The position numbers and the translations under genes were made by a program. From Girardinichthys multiradiatus (Eukaryota > Chordata > Actinopteri > Cyprinodontiformes > Goodeidae): a stretch of DNA of 64,000 nt. Shown here one piece after another: positions 1 through 13,001 of the stretch; the first letter of the stretch is position 1; every line of letters begins with the position of its first letter. The notes under the pieces were generated by a model. It was given only the letters and a program-made list of their open reading frames with translations. It searched no databases and was not told where the DNA came from. Location: positions 48,651,613 through 48,715,612 of the forward strand of contig NC_061796.1 of NCBI RefSeq assembly GCF_021462225.1. The letters run 5' to 3'.

Positions 1-827
1 TTTTTAATTTAACCATTCATAGGTGGATTTGCTGGTGTGCTTTTGACCACAGTCCTTCAGAACCAAAGGTAACTTGGGTTTAAGGTTAAAAAATGCCAGA
101 GAAAAGAGTTCATGGTTCCAAAAATTACAGCAAGTTGTCCAGGTCCTGAACCAGCAAAGATGTCCCATACCATCACACTGCCACCACCATGTTTTACTGT
201 AGGCTTTGAAATACTGTTAGTTTTAAAACCTGATTTCAAAAGGTCAATTTTAGTCTCATCAGTCCACAGAATATTTTCCCAGATGTCTTGAGGATCATCA
301 AGATATTTATTTTGGTAAATGTGAGATGGGTGATTTTTTTAACCAAGTGCTGTTTTGGGTTAGCAGTGGTTCTGGCCTGGAAACTCTTCCATGGAGAATA
401 TTTTTGCCCAGTCTCTCTTTTTTACTGTTGAATCTTTAGCCTCAACTGGGGCAGTGGGACTTGCTGGGCTTTAGATGTTGTTCTGGGTTCATCTAGGACC
501 TCCTGGATGAGTTGTTGATGAGCTCTTGAAGTAATTCAGGTACTCCTGGGAAGGACTCCATTGTTCCATGTTTTCTCCATAAGTGCATAATGGTTCTCAG
601 GGTGGTTCTCTGGAGTCCCAGAGCCTTACAAATGGTTCATTAATCCTTTTCAGGCTTTGTTTCTCATTTGTTCTTGATTTCTCTAGATCAGGACATGATG
701 ATTTTGGTTTTACTCAGCCTATCTTGGTCTGAAATTAAAATTAGTTTATAGTCTAAAACATTTAAGTGGGACAAAAAGCAGAAATTTACAAAATCTGTAA
801 CGGGGTAAATACTTTTAAACAACGCTG
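1..827 (-). mobile_element. Tc1-like transposon, decayed, cut by window edge
   Basis: The minus strand at 57-239 still encodes a Tc1/mariner transposase piece with the family block KHGGGSVMVW. The rest of the stretch resembles the reverse complement of the N-terminal half and leader of a teleost Tc1 transposase but has lost its frame. The right end appears to be ...AACGCTG at 821-827 followed by a TA dinucleotide, the expected Tc1 target. The left end lies outside the window. The non-autonomous element at 33778-34441 looks like the same or a close subfamily. The family call is firm; the exact boundary is inferred. Confidence 0.75.
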
Positions 828-997
828 TATTGTTATAGAAATGATAAGATCAATGGATGGTTGTGTATGTAACTAATGGTGGGAGTGGGACGTTATTTAT
901 GGGTTAGTTTGTGGTTTTGATCAGAGAACCAGTATATGGTCTTCACTGTCATTTTCTCCCTTATAAGGAAAACAGGAAGCTCCATCTCTTCTGTGAA

Positions 998-3900
998 GTG
1001 TGTGTGTGGTGTGTGTACGGTGTGTGTGGTGTGTGTACGGTGTGTGTGTACGGTGTGTGTACGGTGTGTGTGGTGTGTGTACGGTGTGTGTGGTGTGTGT
1101 ACGGTGTGTGTGTACGGTGTGTGTGGTGTGTGTACGGTGTGTGTGGTGTGTGTACGGTGTGTGTGTACGGTGTGTGTGGTGTGTGTACGGTGTGTGTGGT
1201 GTGTGTACGGTGTGTGTGTACGGTGTGTGTGGTGTGTGTACGGTGTGTGTGGTGTGTGTACGGTGTGTGTGGTGTGTGTACGGTGTGTGTGGTGTGTGTA
1301 CGGTGTGTGTGGTGTGTGTACGGTGTGTGTGGTGTGTGTACGGTGTGTGTGTACGGTGTGTGTGGTGTGTGTACGGTGTGTGTGGTGTGTGTACGGTGTG
1401 TGTGTACGGTGTGTGTGGTGTGTGTACGGTGTGTGTGGTGTGTGTACGGTGTGTGTGGTGTGTGTACGGTGTGTGTGGTGTGTGTACGGTGTGTGTGGTG
1501 TGTGTACGGTGTGTGTGGTGTGTGTACGGTGTGTGTGGTGTGTGTACGGTGTGTGTGGTGTGTGTACGGTGTGTGTGTACGGTGTGTGTGGTGTGTGTAC
1601 GGTGTGTGTGGTGTGTGTACGGTGTGTGTGTACGGTGTGTGTACGGTGTGTGTGGTGTGTGTACGGTGTGTGTGGTGTGTGTACGGTGTGTGTGTACGGT
1701 GTGTGTGGTGTGTGTACGGTGTGTGTGGTGTGTGTACGGTGTGTGTGTACGGTGTGTGTGGTGTGTGTACGGTGTGTGTGGTGTGTGTACGGTGTGTGTG
1801 TACGGTGTGTGTGGTGTGTGTACGGTGTGTGTGGTGTGTGTACGTGTGTGTGGTGTGTGTACGGTGTGTGTGGTGTGTGTACGGTGTGTGTGGTGTGTGT
1901 ACGGTGTGTGTGGTGTGTGTACGGTGTGTGTGTACGGTGTGTGTGGTGTGTGTACGGTGTGTGTGGTGTGTGTACGGTGTGTGTGTACGGTGTGTGTGGT
2001 GTGTGTACGGTGTGTGTGGTGTGTGTACGGTGTGTGGTGGTGTGTACGGTGTGTGTGTACGGTGTGTGTGGTGTGTGTACGGTGTGTGTGGTGTGTGTAC
2101 GGTGTGTGTGGTGTGTGTACGGTGTGTGTGGTGTGTGTACGGTGTGTGTGGTGTGTGTACGGTGTGTGTGGTGTGTGTACGGTGTGTGTGGTGTGTGTAC
2201 GGTGTGTGTGGTGTGTGTACGGTGTGTGTGTACGGTGTGTGTACGGTGTGTGTGTACGGTGTGTGTGTACGGTGTGTGTGGTGTGTGTACGGTGTGTGTG
2301 TACGGTGTGTGTGGTGTGTGTACGGTGTGTGTGTACGGTGTGTGTACGGTGTGTGTGGTGTGTGTGTGTGGTGTGTGTACGGTGTGTGTGGTGTGTGTGT
2401 GTGGTGTGTGTACGGTGTGTGTGGTGTGTGTACGGTGTGTGTGGTGTGTGTGGTGTGTGTACGGTGTGTGTGGTGTGTGTGTGTGGTGTGTGTACGGTGT
2501 GTGTACGGTGTGTGTGTACGGTGTGTGTGGTGTGTGTACGGTGTGTGTACGGTGTGTGTGTACGGTGTGTGTGGTGTGTGTACGGTGTGTGTGGTGTGTG
2601 TGGTGTGTGTACGGTGTGTGTGTACGGTGTGTGTGGTGTGTGTACGGTGTGTGTGGTGTGTGTACGGTGTGTGTGGTGTGTGTACGGTGTGTGTGGTGTG
2701 TGTACGGTGTGTGTGTACGGTGTGTGTACGGTGTGTGTGTACGGTGTGTGTGGTGTGTGTACGGTGTGTGTACGGTGTGTGTGTACGGTGTGTGTGTACG
2801 GTGTGTGTACGGTGTGTGTGGTGTGTGTACGGTGTGTGTGGTGTGTGTACGGTGTGTGTGTACGGTGTGTGTACGGTGTGTGTGTACGGTGTGTGTGGTG
2901 TGTGTGGTGTGTGTACGGTGTGTGTGTACGGTGTGTGTGTACGGTGTGTGTGGTGTGTGTACGGTGTGTGTGGTGTGTGTACGGTGTGTGTGGTGTGTGT
3001 ACGGTGTGTGTGGTGTGTGTACGGTGTGTGTACGGTGTGTGTGTACGGTGTGTGTGGTGTGTGTACGGTGTGTGTGTACGGTGTGTGTGTACGGTGTGTG
3101 TGTACGGTGTGTGTGGTGTGTGTACGGTGTGTGTGGTGTGTGTACGGTGTGTGTGGTGTGTGTACGGTGTGTGTGGTGTGTGTACGGTGTGTGTGGTGTG
3201 TGTACGGTGTGTGTGGTGTGTGTACGGTGTGTGTGTACGGTGTGTGTGGTGTGTGTACGGTGTGTGTGTACGGTGTGTGTGGTGTGTGTACGGTGTGTGT
3301 GGTGTGTGTACGGTGTGTGTGGTGTGTGTACGGTGTGTGTGGTGTGTGTACGGTGTGTGTGGTGTGTGTACGGTGTGTGTGGTGTGTGTACGGTGTGTGT
3401 GTACGGTGTGTGTGTACGGTGTGTGTGGTGTGTGTACGGTGTGTGTACGGTGTGTGTGTACGGTGTGTGTGGTGTGTGTACGGTGTGTGTGGTGTGTGTA
3501 CGGTGTGTGTGGTGTGTGTACGGTGTGTGTGTACGGTGTGTGTGTACGGTGTGTGTGGTGTGTGTACGGTGTGTGTGGTGTGTGTACGGTGTGTGTGTAC
3601 GGTGTGTGTGGTGTGTGTACGGTGTGTGTGGTGTGTGTACGGTGTGTGTGGTGTGTGTACGGTGTGTGTGTACGGTGTGTGTGGTGTGTGTACGGTGTGT
3701 GTGGTGTGTGTACGGTGTGAGTGGTGTGTGTGTACGGTGTGTGTGGTGTGTGTACGGTGTGTGTGGTGTGTGTACGGTGTGTGTGGTGTGTGTACGGTGT
3801 GTGTACGGTGTGTGTGGTGTGTGTGTACGGTGTGTGTGGTGTGTGTACGGTGTGTGTGGTGTGTGTACGGTGTGTGTGTACGGTGTGTGTGGTGTGTGTA

Positions 3901-6900
3901 CGGTGTGTGTGGTGTGTGTACGGTGTGTGTACGGTGTGTGTGGTGTGTGTACGGTGTGTGTGTACGGTGTGTGTGTACGGTGTGTGTGGTGTGTGTACGG
4001 TGTGTGTGTACGGTGTGTGTGGTGTGTGTACGGTGTGTGTGGTGTGTGTACGGTGTGTGTGTACGGTGTGTGTGGTGTGTGTACGGTGTGTGTGGTGTGT
4101 GTACGGTGTGTGTGGTGTGTGTACGGTGTGTGTGGTGTGTGTACGGTGTGTGTACGGTGTGTGTGGTGTGTGTGTACGGTGTGTGTGGTGTGTGTACGGT
4201 GTGTGTGGTGTGTGTACGGTGTGTGTGTACGGTGTGTGTGGTGTGTGTACGGTGTGTGTACGGTGTGTGTGGTGTGTGTACGGTGTGTGTGGTGTGTGTA
4301 CGGTGTGTGTGGTGTGTGTACGGTGTGTGTACGGTGTGTGTGGTGTGTGTGTACGGTGTGTGTGGTGTGTGTACGGTGTGTGTACGGTGTGTGTGGTGTG
4401 TGTACGGTGTGTGTGGTGTGTGTACGGTGTGTGTGGTGTGTGTGTACGGTGTGTGTGGTGTGTGTACGGTGTGTGTGGTGTGTGTACGGTGTGTGTGTAC
4501 GGTGTGTGTGGTGTGTGTACGGTGTGTGTGGTGTGTGTACGGTGTGTGTGGGTGTGGTACGGTGTGTGTGGTGTGTGTACGGTGTGTGTGTACGGTGTGT
4601 GTGGTGGTGTGTGTGTGGTGTGTGTACGGTGTGTGTGTGTGTGTACGGTGTGTGTGGTGTGTGTACGGTGTGTGTGGTGTGTGTACGGTGTGTGTGGTGT
4701 GTGTACGGTGTGTGTACGGTGTGTGTGTACGGTGTGTGTGGTGTGGTGTGTGGTGTGTGTACGGTGTGTGTACGGTGTGTGTGTACGGTGTGTGTGGTGT
4801 GTGTACGGTGTGTGTGGTGTGTGTACGGTGTGTGTGTACGGTGTGGTGTGGTGTGTGTACGGTGTGTGGGGTGTGTGTACGGTGTGTGTGGTGTGTGTAC
4901 GGTGTGTGTGTACGGTGTGTGTGGTGTGTGTACGGTGTGTGTGGTGTGTGTACGGTGTGTGTGTACGGTGTGTGTGGTGTGTGTACGGTGTGTGTGGTGT
5001 GTGTACGGTGTGTGTGTACGGTGTGTGTGGTGTGTGTACGGTGTGTGTGGTGTGTGTACGGTGTGTGTGGTGTGTGTACGGTGTGTGTGTACGGTGTGTG
5101 TGGTGTGTGTACGGTGTGTGTGGTGTGTGTACGGTGTGTGTGGTGTGTGTACGGTGTGTGTGTACGGTGTGTGTGGTGTGTGTACGGTGTGTGTGGTGTG
5201 TGTACGGTGTGTGTGGTGTGTGTACGGTGTGTGTGGTGTGTGTACGGTGTGTGTGTACGGTGTGTGTGGTGTGTGTACGGTGTGTGTGGTGTGTGTACGG
5301 TGTGTGTACGGTGTGTGTGTACGGTGTGTGTGGTGTGTGTACGGTGTGTGTGGTGTGTGTACGGTGTGTGTGGTGTGTGTACGGTGTGTGTGGTGTGTGT
5401 ACGGTGTGTGTGGTGTGTGTACGGTGTGTGTGGTGTGTGTACGGTGTGTGTGTACGGTGTGTGTACGGTGTGTGTGTACGGTGTGTGTGTACGGTGTGTG
5501 TGGTGTGTGTACGGTGTGTGTGGTGTGTGTACGGTGTGTGTGTACGGTGTGTGTGGTGTGTGTACGGTGTGTGTGGTGTGTGTACGGTGTGTGTGGTGTG
5601 TGTACGGTGTGTGTGGTGTGTGTACGGTGTGTGTGTACGTGTGTGTGGTGTGTGTACGGTGTGTGTGGTGTGTGTACGGTGTGTGTACGGTGTGTGTGGT
5701 GTGTGTACGGTGTGTGTACGGTGTGTGTGGTGTGTGTACGGTGTGTGTGGTGTGTGTACGGTGTGTGTGGTGTGTGTACGGTGTGTGTACGGTGTGTGTG
5801 GTGTGTGTGTACGGTGTGTGTGGTGTGTGTACGGTGTGTGTGGTGTGTGTACGGTGTGTGTGTACGGTGTGGTGTGGTGTGTGTACGGTGTGTGTACGGT
5901 GTGTGTGGTGTGTGTACGGTGTGTGTGGTGTGTGTACGGTGTGTGTGGTGTGTGTACGGTGTGTGTACGGTGTGTGTGGTGTGTGTGTACGGTGTGTGTG
6001 GTGTGTGTACGGTGTGTGTGGTGTGTGTACGGTGTGTGTGTACGGTGTGTGTGGTGTGTGTACGGTGTGTGTGGTGTGTGTACGGTGTGTGTGGTGTGTG
6101 TACGGTGTGTGTACGGTGTGTGTGGTGTGTGTACGGTGTGTGTGGTGTGTGTACGGTGTGTGTGGTGTGTGTACGGTGTGTGTACGGTGTGTGTGGTGTG
6201 TGTGTACGGTGTGTGTGGTGTGTGTACGGTGTGTGTGGTGTGTGTACGGTGTGTGTACGGTGTGTGTGGTGTGTGTGTACGGTGTGTGTGGTGTGTGTAC
6301 GGTGTGTGTGTACGGTGTGTGTGGTGTGTGTACGGTGTGTGTGGTGTGTGTACGGTGTGTGTGGTGTGTGTACGGTGTGTGTACGGTGTGTGTGGTGTGT
6401 GTGTACGGTGTGTGTGGTGTGTGTACGGTGTGTGTGGTGTGTGTACGGTGTGTGTGTACGGTGTGTGTGGTGTGTGTACGGTGTGTGTGGTGTGTGTACG
6501 GTGTGTGTGGTGTGTGTACGGTGTGTGTGGTGTGTGTACGGTGTGTGTGTACGGTGTGTGTGGTGTGTGTGTGTGGTGTGTGTACGGTGTGTGTGGTGTG
6601 TGTACGGTGTGTGTGGTGTGTGTACGGTGTGTGTGGTGTGTGTACGGTGTGTGTGTACGGTGTGTGTGGTGTGTGTGTGTGGTGTGTGTACGGTGTGTGT
6701 GGTGTGTGTACGGTGTGTGTGGTGTGTGTACGGTGTGTGTGGTGTGTGTACGGTGTGTGTACGGTGTGTGTGTACGGTGTGTGTGGTGTGTGTACGGTGT
6801 GTGTGGTGTGTGTACGGTGTGTGTGTACGGTGTGTGTGGTGTGTGTACGGTGTGTGTGTACGGTGTGTGTGGTGTGTGTACGGTGTGTGTGGTGTGTGTA

Positions 6901-9900
6901 CGGTGTGTGTGGTGTGTGTGGTGTGTGTGGTGTGTGTACGGTGTGTGTGGTGTGTGTACGGTGTGTGTGTACGGTGTGTGTGGTGTGTGTACGGTGTGTG
7001 TACGGTGTGTGTGGTGTGTGTACGGTGTGTGTGTACGGTGTGTGTACGGTGTGTGTGGTGTGTGTACGGTGTGTGTACGGTGTGTGTGTACGGTGTGTGT
7101 GTACGGTGTGTGTACGGTGTGTGTACGGTGTGTGTGGTGTGTGTACGGTGTGTGTACGGTGTGTGTGTACGGTGTGTGTGTACGGTGTGTGTACGGTGTG
7201 TGTGGTGTGTGTGTGTGGTGTGTGTACGGTGTGTGTGGTGTGTGTACGGTGTGTGTACGGTGTGTGTGTACGGTGTGTGTACGGTGTGTGTGGTGTGTGT
7301 GGTGTGTGTACGGTGTGTGTGGTGTGTGTACGGTGTGTGTGGTGTGTGTACGGTGTGTGTACGGTGTGTGTACGGTGTGTGTGTACGGTGTGTGTGTACG
7401 GTGTGTGTACGGTGTGTGTGGTGTGTGTACGGTGTGTGTACGGTGTGTGTGTACGGTGTGTGTGGTGTGTGTACGGTGTGTGTGGTGTGTGTACGGTGTG
7501 TGTGGTGTGTGTACGGTGTGTGTGGTGTGTGTACGGTGTGTGTGGTGTGTGTACGGTGTGTGTGGTGTGTGTACGGTGTGTGTGGTGTGTGTACGGTGTG
7601 TGTGGTGTGTGTACGGTGTGTGTGTACGGTGTGTGTGTACGGTGTGTGTGGTGTGTGTACGGTGTGTGTGGTGTGTGTACGGTGTGTGTGTACGGTGTGT
7701 GGTGTGTGTACGGTGTGTGTGGTGTGTGTACGGTGTGTGTACGGTGTGTGTGGTGTGTGTACGGTGTGTGTGGTGTGTGTACGGTGTGTGTGTACGGTGT
7801 GTGTGGTGTGTGTACGGTGTGTGTGGTGTGTGTACGGTGTGTGTGGTGTGTGTACGGTGTGTGTGGTGTGTGTACGGTGTGTGTGGTGTGTGTGTACGGT
7901 GTGTGTGGTGTGTGTACGGTGTGTGTGGTGTGTGTACGGTGTGTGTACGGTGTGTGTGGTGTGTGTGTACGGTGTGTACGGTGTGTGTACGGTGTGTGTG
8001 GTGTGTGTGTACGGTGTGTGTGGTGTGTGTACGGTGTGTGTGGTGTGTGTACGGTGTGTGTGGTGTGTGTACGGTGTGTGTGGTGTGTGTACGGTGTGTG
8101 TGGTGTGTGTACGGTGTGTGTACGGTGTGTGTGGTGTGTGTGTACGGTGTGTGTGGTGTGTGTACGGTGTGTGTGGTGTGTGTACGGTGTGTGTGGTGTG
8201 TGTACGGTGTGTGTACGGTGTGTGTGGTGTGTGTGTACGGTGTGTGTGGTGTGTGTACGGTGTGTGTGGTGTGTGTACGGTGTGTGTGGTGTGTGTGTAC
8301 GGTGTGTGTGGTGTGTGTGGTGTGTGTGTACGGTGTGTGTGGTGTGTGTGGTGTGTGTGGTGTGTGTGGTGTGTGTGTACGGTGTGTGTGGTGTGTGTAC
8401 GGTGTGTGTGGTGTGTGTACGGTGTGTGTGGTGTGTGTGTACGGTGTGTGTGGTGTGTGTGGTGTGTGTGGTGTGTGTACGGTGTGTGTGTACGGTGTGT
8501 GTGGTGTGTGTACGGTGTGTGTGGTGTGTGTACGGTGTGTGTGTACGGTGTGTGTGGTGTGTGTACGGTGTGTGTGGTGTGTGTACGGTGTGTGTGTACG
8601 GTGTGTGTGGTGTGTGTACGGTGTGTGTGGTGTGTGTACGGTGTGTGTGGTGTGTGTACGGTGTGTGTGTACGGTGTGTGTGGTGTGTGTGGTGTGTGTG
8701 GTGTGTGTACGGTGTGTGTGTACGGTGTGTGTGGTGTGTGTACGGTGTGTGTGGTGTGTGTACGGTGTGTGTACGGTGTGGTGTGGTGTGTGTACGGTGT
8801 GTGTGGTGTGTGTACGGTGTGTGTGTACGGTGTGTGTGGGTGTGTGTACGGTGTGTGTACGGTGTGTGTGGTGTGTGTACGGTGTGTGTGGTGTGTGTGT
8901 GGTGTGTGTACGGTGTGTGTGGTGTGTGTGTACGGTGTGTGTGGTGTGTGTGGTGTGTGTACGGTGTGTGTGGTGTGTGTACGGTGTGTGTGGTGTGTGT
9001 ACGGTGTGTGTGTACGGTGTGTGTGGTGTGTGTACGGTGTGTGTGGTGTGTGTACGGTGTGTGTGTACGGTGTGTACGGTGTGTGTGTACGGTGTGTGTG
9101 GTGTGTGTACGGTGTGTGTGGTGTGTGTACGGTGTGTGTGTACGGTGTGTGTGGTGTGTGTGGTGTGTGTGGTGTGTGTGGTGTGTGTACGGTGTGTGTG
9201 GTGTGTGTACGGTGTGTGTGTACGGTGTGTGTGGTGTGTGTACGGTGTGTGTGGTGTGTGTACGGTGTGTGTGTACGGTGTGTGTGGTGTGTGTACGGTG
9301 TGTGTACGGTGTGTGTGGTGTGTGTACGGTGTGTGTGTACGGTGTGTGTGGTGTGTGTACGGTGTGTGTACGGTGTGTGTGGTGTGTGTACGGTGTGTGT
9401 GTACGGTGTGTGTACGGTGTGTGTGGGTGTGTGTACGGTGTGTGTACGGTGTGTGTGTACGGTGTGTGTGTACGGTGTGTGTACGGTGTGTGTACGGTGT
9501 GTGTGGTGTGTGTACGGTGTGTGTACGGTGTGTGTGTACGGTGTGTGTGTACGGTGTGTGTACGGTGTGTGTGGTGTGTGTGTGTGGTGTGTGTACGGTG
9601 TGTGTGGTGTGTGTACGGTGTGTGTACGGTGTGTGTGTACGGTGTGTGTACGGTGTGTGTGGTGTGTGTGGTGTGTGTACGGTGTGTGTACGGTGTGTGT
9701 GGTGTGTGTACGGTGTGTGTGGTGTGTGTACGGTGTGTGTGGTGTGTGTACGGTGTGTGTACGGTGTGTGTGTACGGTGTGTGTGTACGGTGTGTGTACG
9801 GTGTGTGTGGTGTGTGTGGTGTGTGTACGGTGTGTGTGTACGGTGTGTGTGGTGTGTGTACGGTGTGTGTGGTGTGTGTACGGTGTGTGTGGTGTGTGTA

Positions 9901-11670
9901 CGGTGTGTGTGGTGTGTGTACGGTGTGTGTGGTGTGTGTACGGTGTGTGTGTACGGTGTGTGGTGTGTGTACGGTGTGTGTGGTGTGTGTACGGTGTGTG
10001 TGTACGGTGTGTGTGGTGTGTGTACGGTGTGTGTGGTGTGTGTACGGTGTGTGTGTACGGTGTGTGTGGTGTGTGTACGGTGTGTGTGGTGTGTGTACGG
10101 TGTGTGTGGTGTGTGTACGGTGTGTGTGGTGTGTGTACGGTGTGTGTGGTGTGTGTGTACGGTGTGTGTGGTGTGTGTACGGTGTGTGTGGTGTGTGTAC
10201 GGTGTGTGTACGGTGTGTGTGGTGTGTGTGTACGGTGTGTACGGTGTGTGTACGGTGTGTGTGGTGTGTGTGTACGGTGTGTGTGGTGTGTGTACGGTGT
10301 GTGTGGTGTGTGTACGGTGTGTGTGGTGTGTGTACGGTGTGTGTGGTGTGTGTACGGTGTGTGTACGGTGTGTGTGGTGTGTGTGTACGGTGTGTGTGGT
10401 GTGTGTACGGTGTGTGTGGTGTGTGTACGGTGTGTGTGGTGTGTGTACGGTGTGTGTACGGTGTGTGTGGTGTGTGTGTACGGTGTGTGTGGTGTGTGTA
10501 CGGTGTGTGTGGTGTGTGTACGGTGTGTGTGGTGTGTGTGTACGGTGTGTGTGGTGTGTGTGGTGTGTGTGTACGGTGTGTGTGGTGTGTGTGGTGTGTG
10601 TGGTGTGTGTGGTGTGTGTGTACGGTGTGTGTGGTGTGTGTACGGTGTGTGTGGTGTGTGTACGGTGTGTGTGGTGTGTGTGTACGGTGTGTGTGGTGTG
10701 TGTGGTGTGTGTGGTGTGTGTACGGTGTGTGTGTACGGTGTGTGTGGTGTGTGTACGGTGTGTGTGGTGTGTGTACGGTGTGTGTGTACGGTGTGTGTGG
10801 TGTGTGTACGGTGTGTGTGTACGGTGTGTGTGGTGTGTGTACGGTGTGTGTGGTGTGTGTACGGTGTGTGTGGTGTGTGTACGGTGTGTGTGTACGGTGT
10901 GTGTGGTGTGTGTGGTGTGTGTGGTGTGTGTACGGTGTGTGTGTACGGTGTGTGTGGTGTGTGTACGGTGTGTGTGGTGTGTGTACGGTGTGTGTACGGT
11001 GTGTGTGGTGTGTGTACGGTGTGTGTGGTGTGTGTACGGTGTGTGTGTACGGTGTGTGTGGTGTGTGTACGGTGTGTGTACGGTGTGTGTGGTGTGTGTA
11101 CGGTGTGTGTGGTGTGTGTGTGGTGTGTGTACGGTGTGTGTGGTGTGTGTGTACGGTGTGTGTGGTGTGTGTGGTGTGTGTACGGTGTGTGTGTACGGTG
11201 TGTGTGGTGTGTGTACGGTGTGTGTGGTGTGTGTACGGTGTGTGTGTACGGTGTGTACGGTGTGTGTGTACGGTGTGTGTGGTGTGTGTACGGTGTGTGT
11301 GGTGTGTGTACGGTGTGTGTGTACGGTGTGTGTGGTGTGTGTGGTGTGTGTGGTGTGTGTGTACGGTGTGTGTGTACGGTGTGTGTGGTGTGTGTACGGT
11401 GTGTGTGGTGTGTGTACGGTGTGTGTGTACGGTGTGTGTGGTGTGTGTACGGTGTGTGTGGTGTGTGTACGGTGTGTGTGTACGGTGTGTGTGGTGTGTG
11501 TACGGTGTGTGTGTACGGTGTGTACGGTGTGTGTGTACGGTGTGTGTGGTGTGTGTACGGTGTGTGTGGTGTGTGTACGGTGTGTGTGTACGGTGTGTGT
11601 GGTGTGTGTACGGTGTGTGTGTACGGTGTGTGTGTACGGTGTGTGTGGTGTGTGTACGGTGTGTGTGTGC
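998..11670. repeat. 10.7 kb G/T-only minisatellite with TACGG-headed units
   Basis: The plus strand is made almost entirely of G and T, broken only by the A and C of each TACGG. Three unit lengths dominate: 20 bp (TACGGTGTGTGTGGTGTGTG), 13 bp (TACGGTGTGTGTG) and 11 bp (TACGGTGTGTG), plus stretches of plain GGTGTGTGT. Units are mixed in irregular order. Substitutions are nearly absent; the GTGTGAGTGG at about 3716 is a rare exception, and TACGTG length variants occur near 1841 and 5636. The plus-strand frames are almost free of stops only because of this composition, so the apparent Cys/Val-rich proteins are not genes. The array starts after about 170 bp of non-repetitive DNA that follows the Tc1 relic and ends in ordinary DNA at about 11,671, 1.3 kb beyond the inferred 3' end of anp32e. 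Confidence 0.97.
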
Positions 11671-12028
11671 GTGCAGCAGTCCTTACAGGAAGCTGATGTT
11701 AAAACAGGCAGTCAGGTGACCAGTTCATTGCAGGACTGACCTGTTCCACGTCTGATGATGGTTCCGGGTCAGACTCATTGATTTAGAAATAAAACATCCA
11801 TTATTAAAGACACCCTGAACCACCTGTGACCCAGAAGCCGTTGGCATGGTAACATTATGAAACCAAACAGCGGTAACAGTGCAGCAGCTATGCCCTCTAC
11901 AGGTAAACAACCGCAACTGCAGCAGCTGAATCATTTACAGAGGAAATCTCCTGAATGGAGAATCACAAACTTTCACATTATAACAAATAATTGTTCTTCA
12001 TAAACATTTCCAAACCTGCAGTCTAAAT
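11671..12028. other. Unassigned spacer between satellite and Tc1 relic
   Basis: About 360 bp of unique-looking DNA. I see no coding exon, RNA gene or recognisable repeat in it. Confidence 0.6.
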
Positions 12029-12975
12029 TAGAATATCATCAACTGGTTAGTATTTCATCCATTCCACACAGACAGATTTTTACAAAGAGAAGTTCTGTTA
12101 TGTTCTTCATGATCATGAAGACTGCTAACTGGACATTTGTCCTGCAGACAGTCAGTGACACAATTTGTTTCTGTGTCCAAGTACACAAATGGAAAGTTGA
12201 GTGGAAAGAAAAAAATTGTGGCAGAAAAATAAGCTCAAGCAGCAGGCAAACCCATTCAAGAGTTTTGTGGAGAATCACAAAGTCTGGACCGAGTCTGGAG
12301 TCAGACCTTCAAGATCCACCACACATAGATGGAACCAGAACGCTGGGCTGTCACATTTAACTCCTCCTGAACCAACAAGACAGCATCAGAAGCGGACTTT
12401 CCTCAGTGGTCCAAAGTAATCTTTTCAGATGAGAGTGAAGTTTCATCAGGAAATCACTTGGAGGTGAATAGACAGAATCCACATTACTTGAGGTCCAGTG
12501 TGAAGGTTCCAGAGCCAATAATAATTTGGGTGGTGGTGTCATCCGATGGTTCTGGTCCACTGGGTTTTCTAAAGTCCAGTTACTTCAGCCATCTACCAGG
12601 ACATTTTAAAGCACTTCATGCCTCCTTCTGCTGACGAGCTTTATGGAGATGCTGATTTCATTTTCCATCAGGGCTTGCTACCGGCCCACACTGCCAGAGG
12701 TACCAAAGGCTGTTTTAATCAGGATGGTGACACCAGCGAACTTCCATCCAGGAACAGAATTATAATTATCTGTGGATGTTCCTTCATGATGGACCACCGG
12801 GTCATACGGCTAAAGCGAGAACAAAGTGGGTCAAAGATCAGAACATAGAAATATTGGACCTGTGATCAGAAAACTCCTTAGATCTGAACTCCACTGAGAA
12901 CCTGTGGTCAGTTTCCAGAAAGCAGGTCCTCAGGAAGGTTCTGGTTCTGATGTTGTGCTGAATGATTGAAAAGCT
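12029..12975 (+). mobile_element. Tc1-like transposase relic
   Basis: The segment opens with TTAGAATATCATCAA, which resembles a teleost Tc1-like terminal repeat. Plus-strand frames then show scattered transposase blocks: a WTESGV...THRW block near 12,280-12,340, PPSADELYGDADFIF near 12,620-12,665 and ENLWSV near 12,896. Frameshifts and stops separate them. It is a dead copy lying just beyond the anp32e 3' UTR. Boundaries are approximate and no second terminal repeat was found. Confidence 0.7.
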
Positions 12976-13001
12976 TCAGATCAAATTTTGGTTTCAGTGG
13001 T

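Noticed and set aside
998..11670. CRISPR-like array of repeats and spacers
   Set aside because: Eukaryotic context, no unique spacers and no fixed repeat length; it is a minisatellite.
911..11739. Giant Cys/Val/Arg-rich open reading frames of up to 3602 codons
   Set aside because: All three plus frames are open at once because the G/T array cannot form stop codons. The proteins are translations of the satellite with no start context, splice structure or conserved domain.
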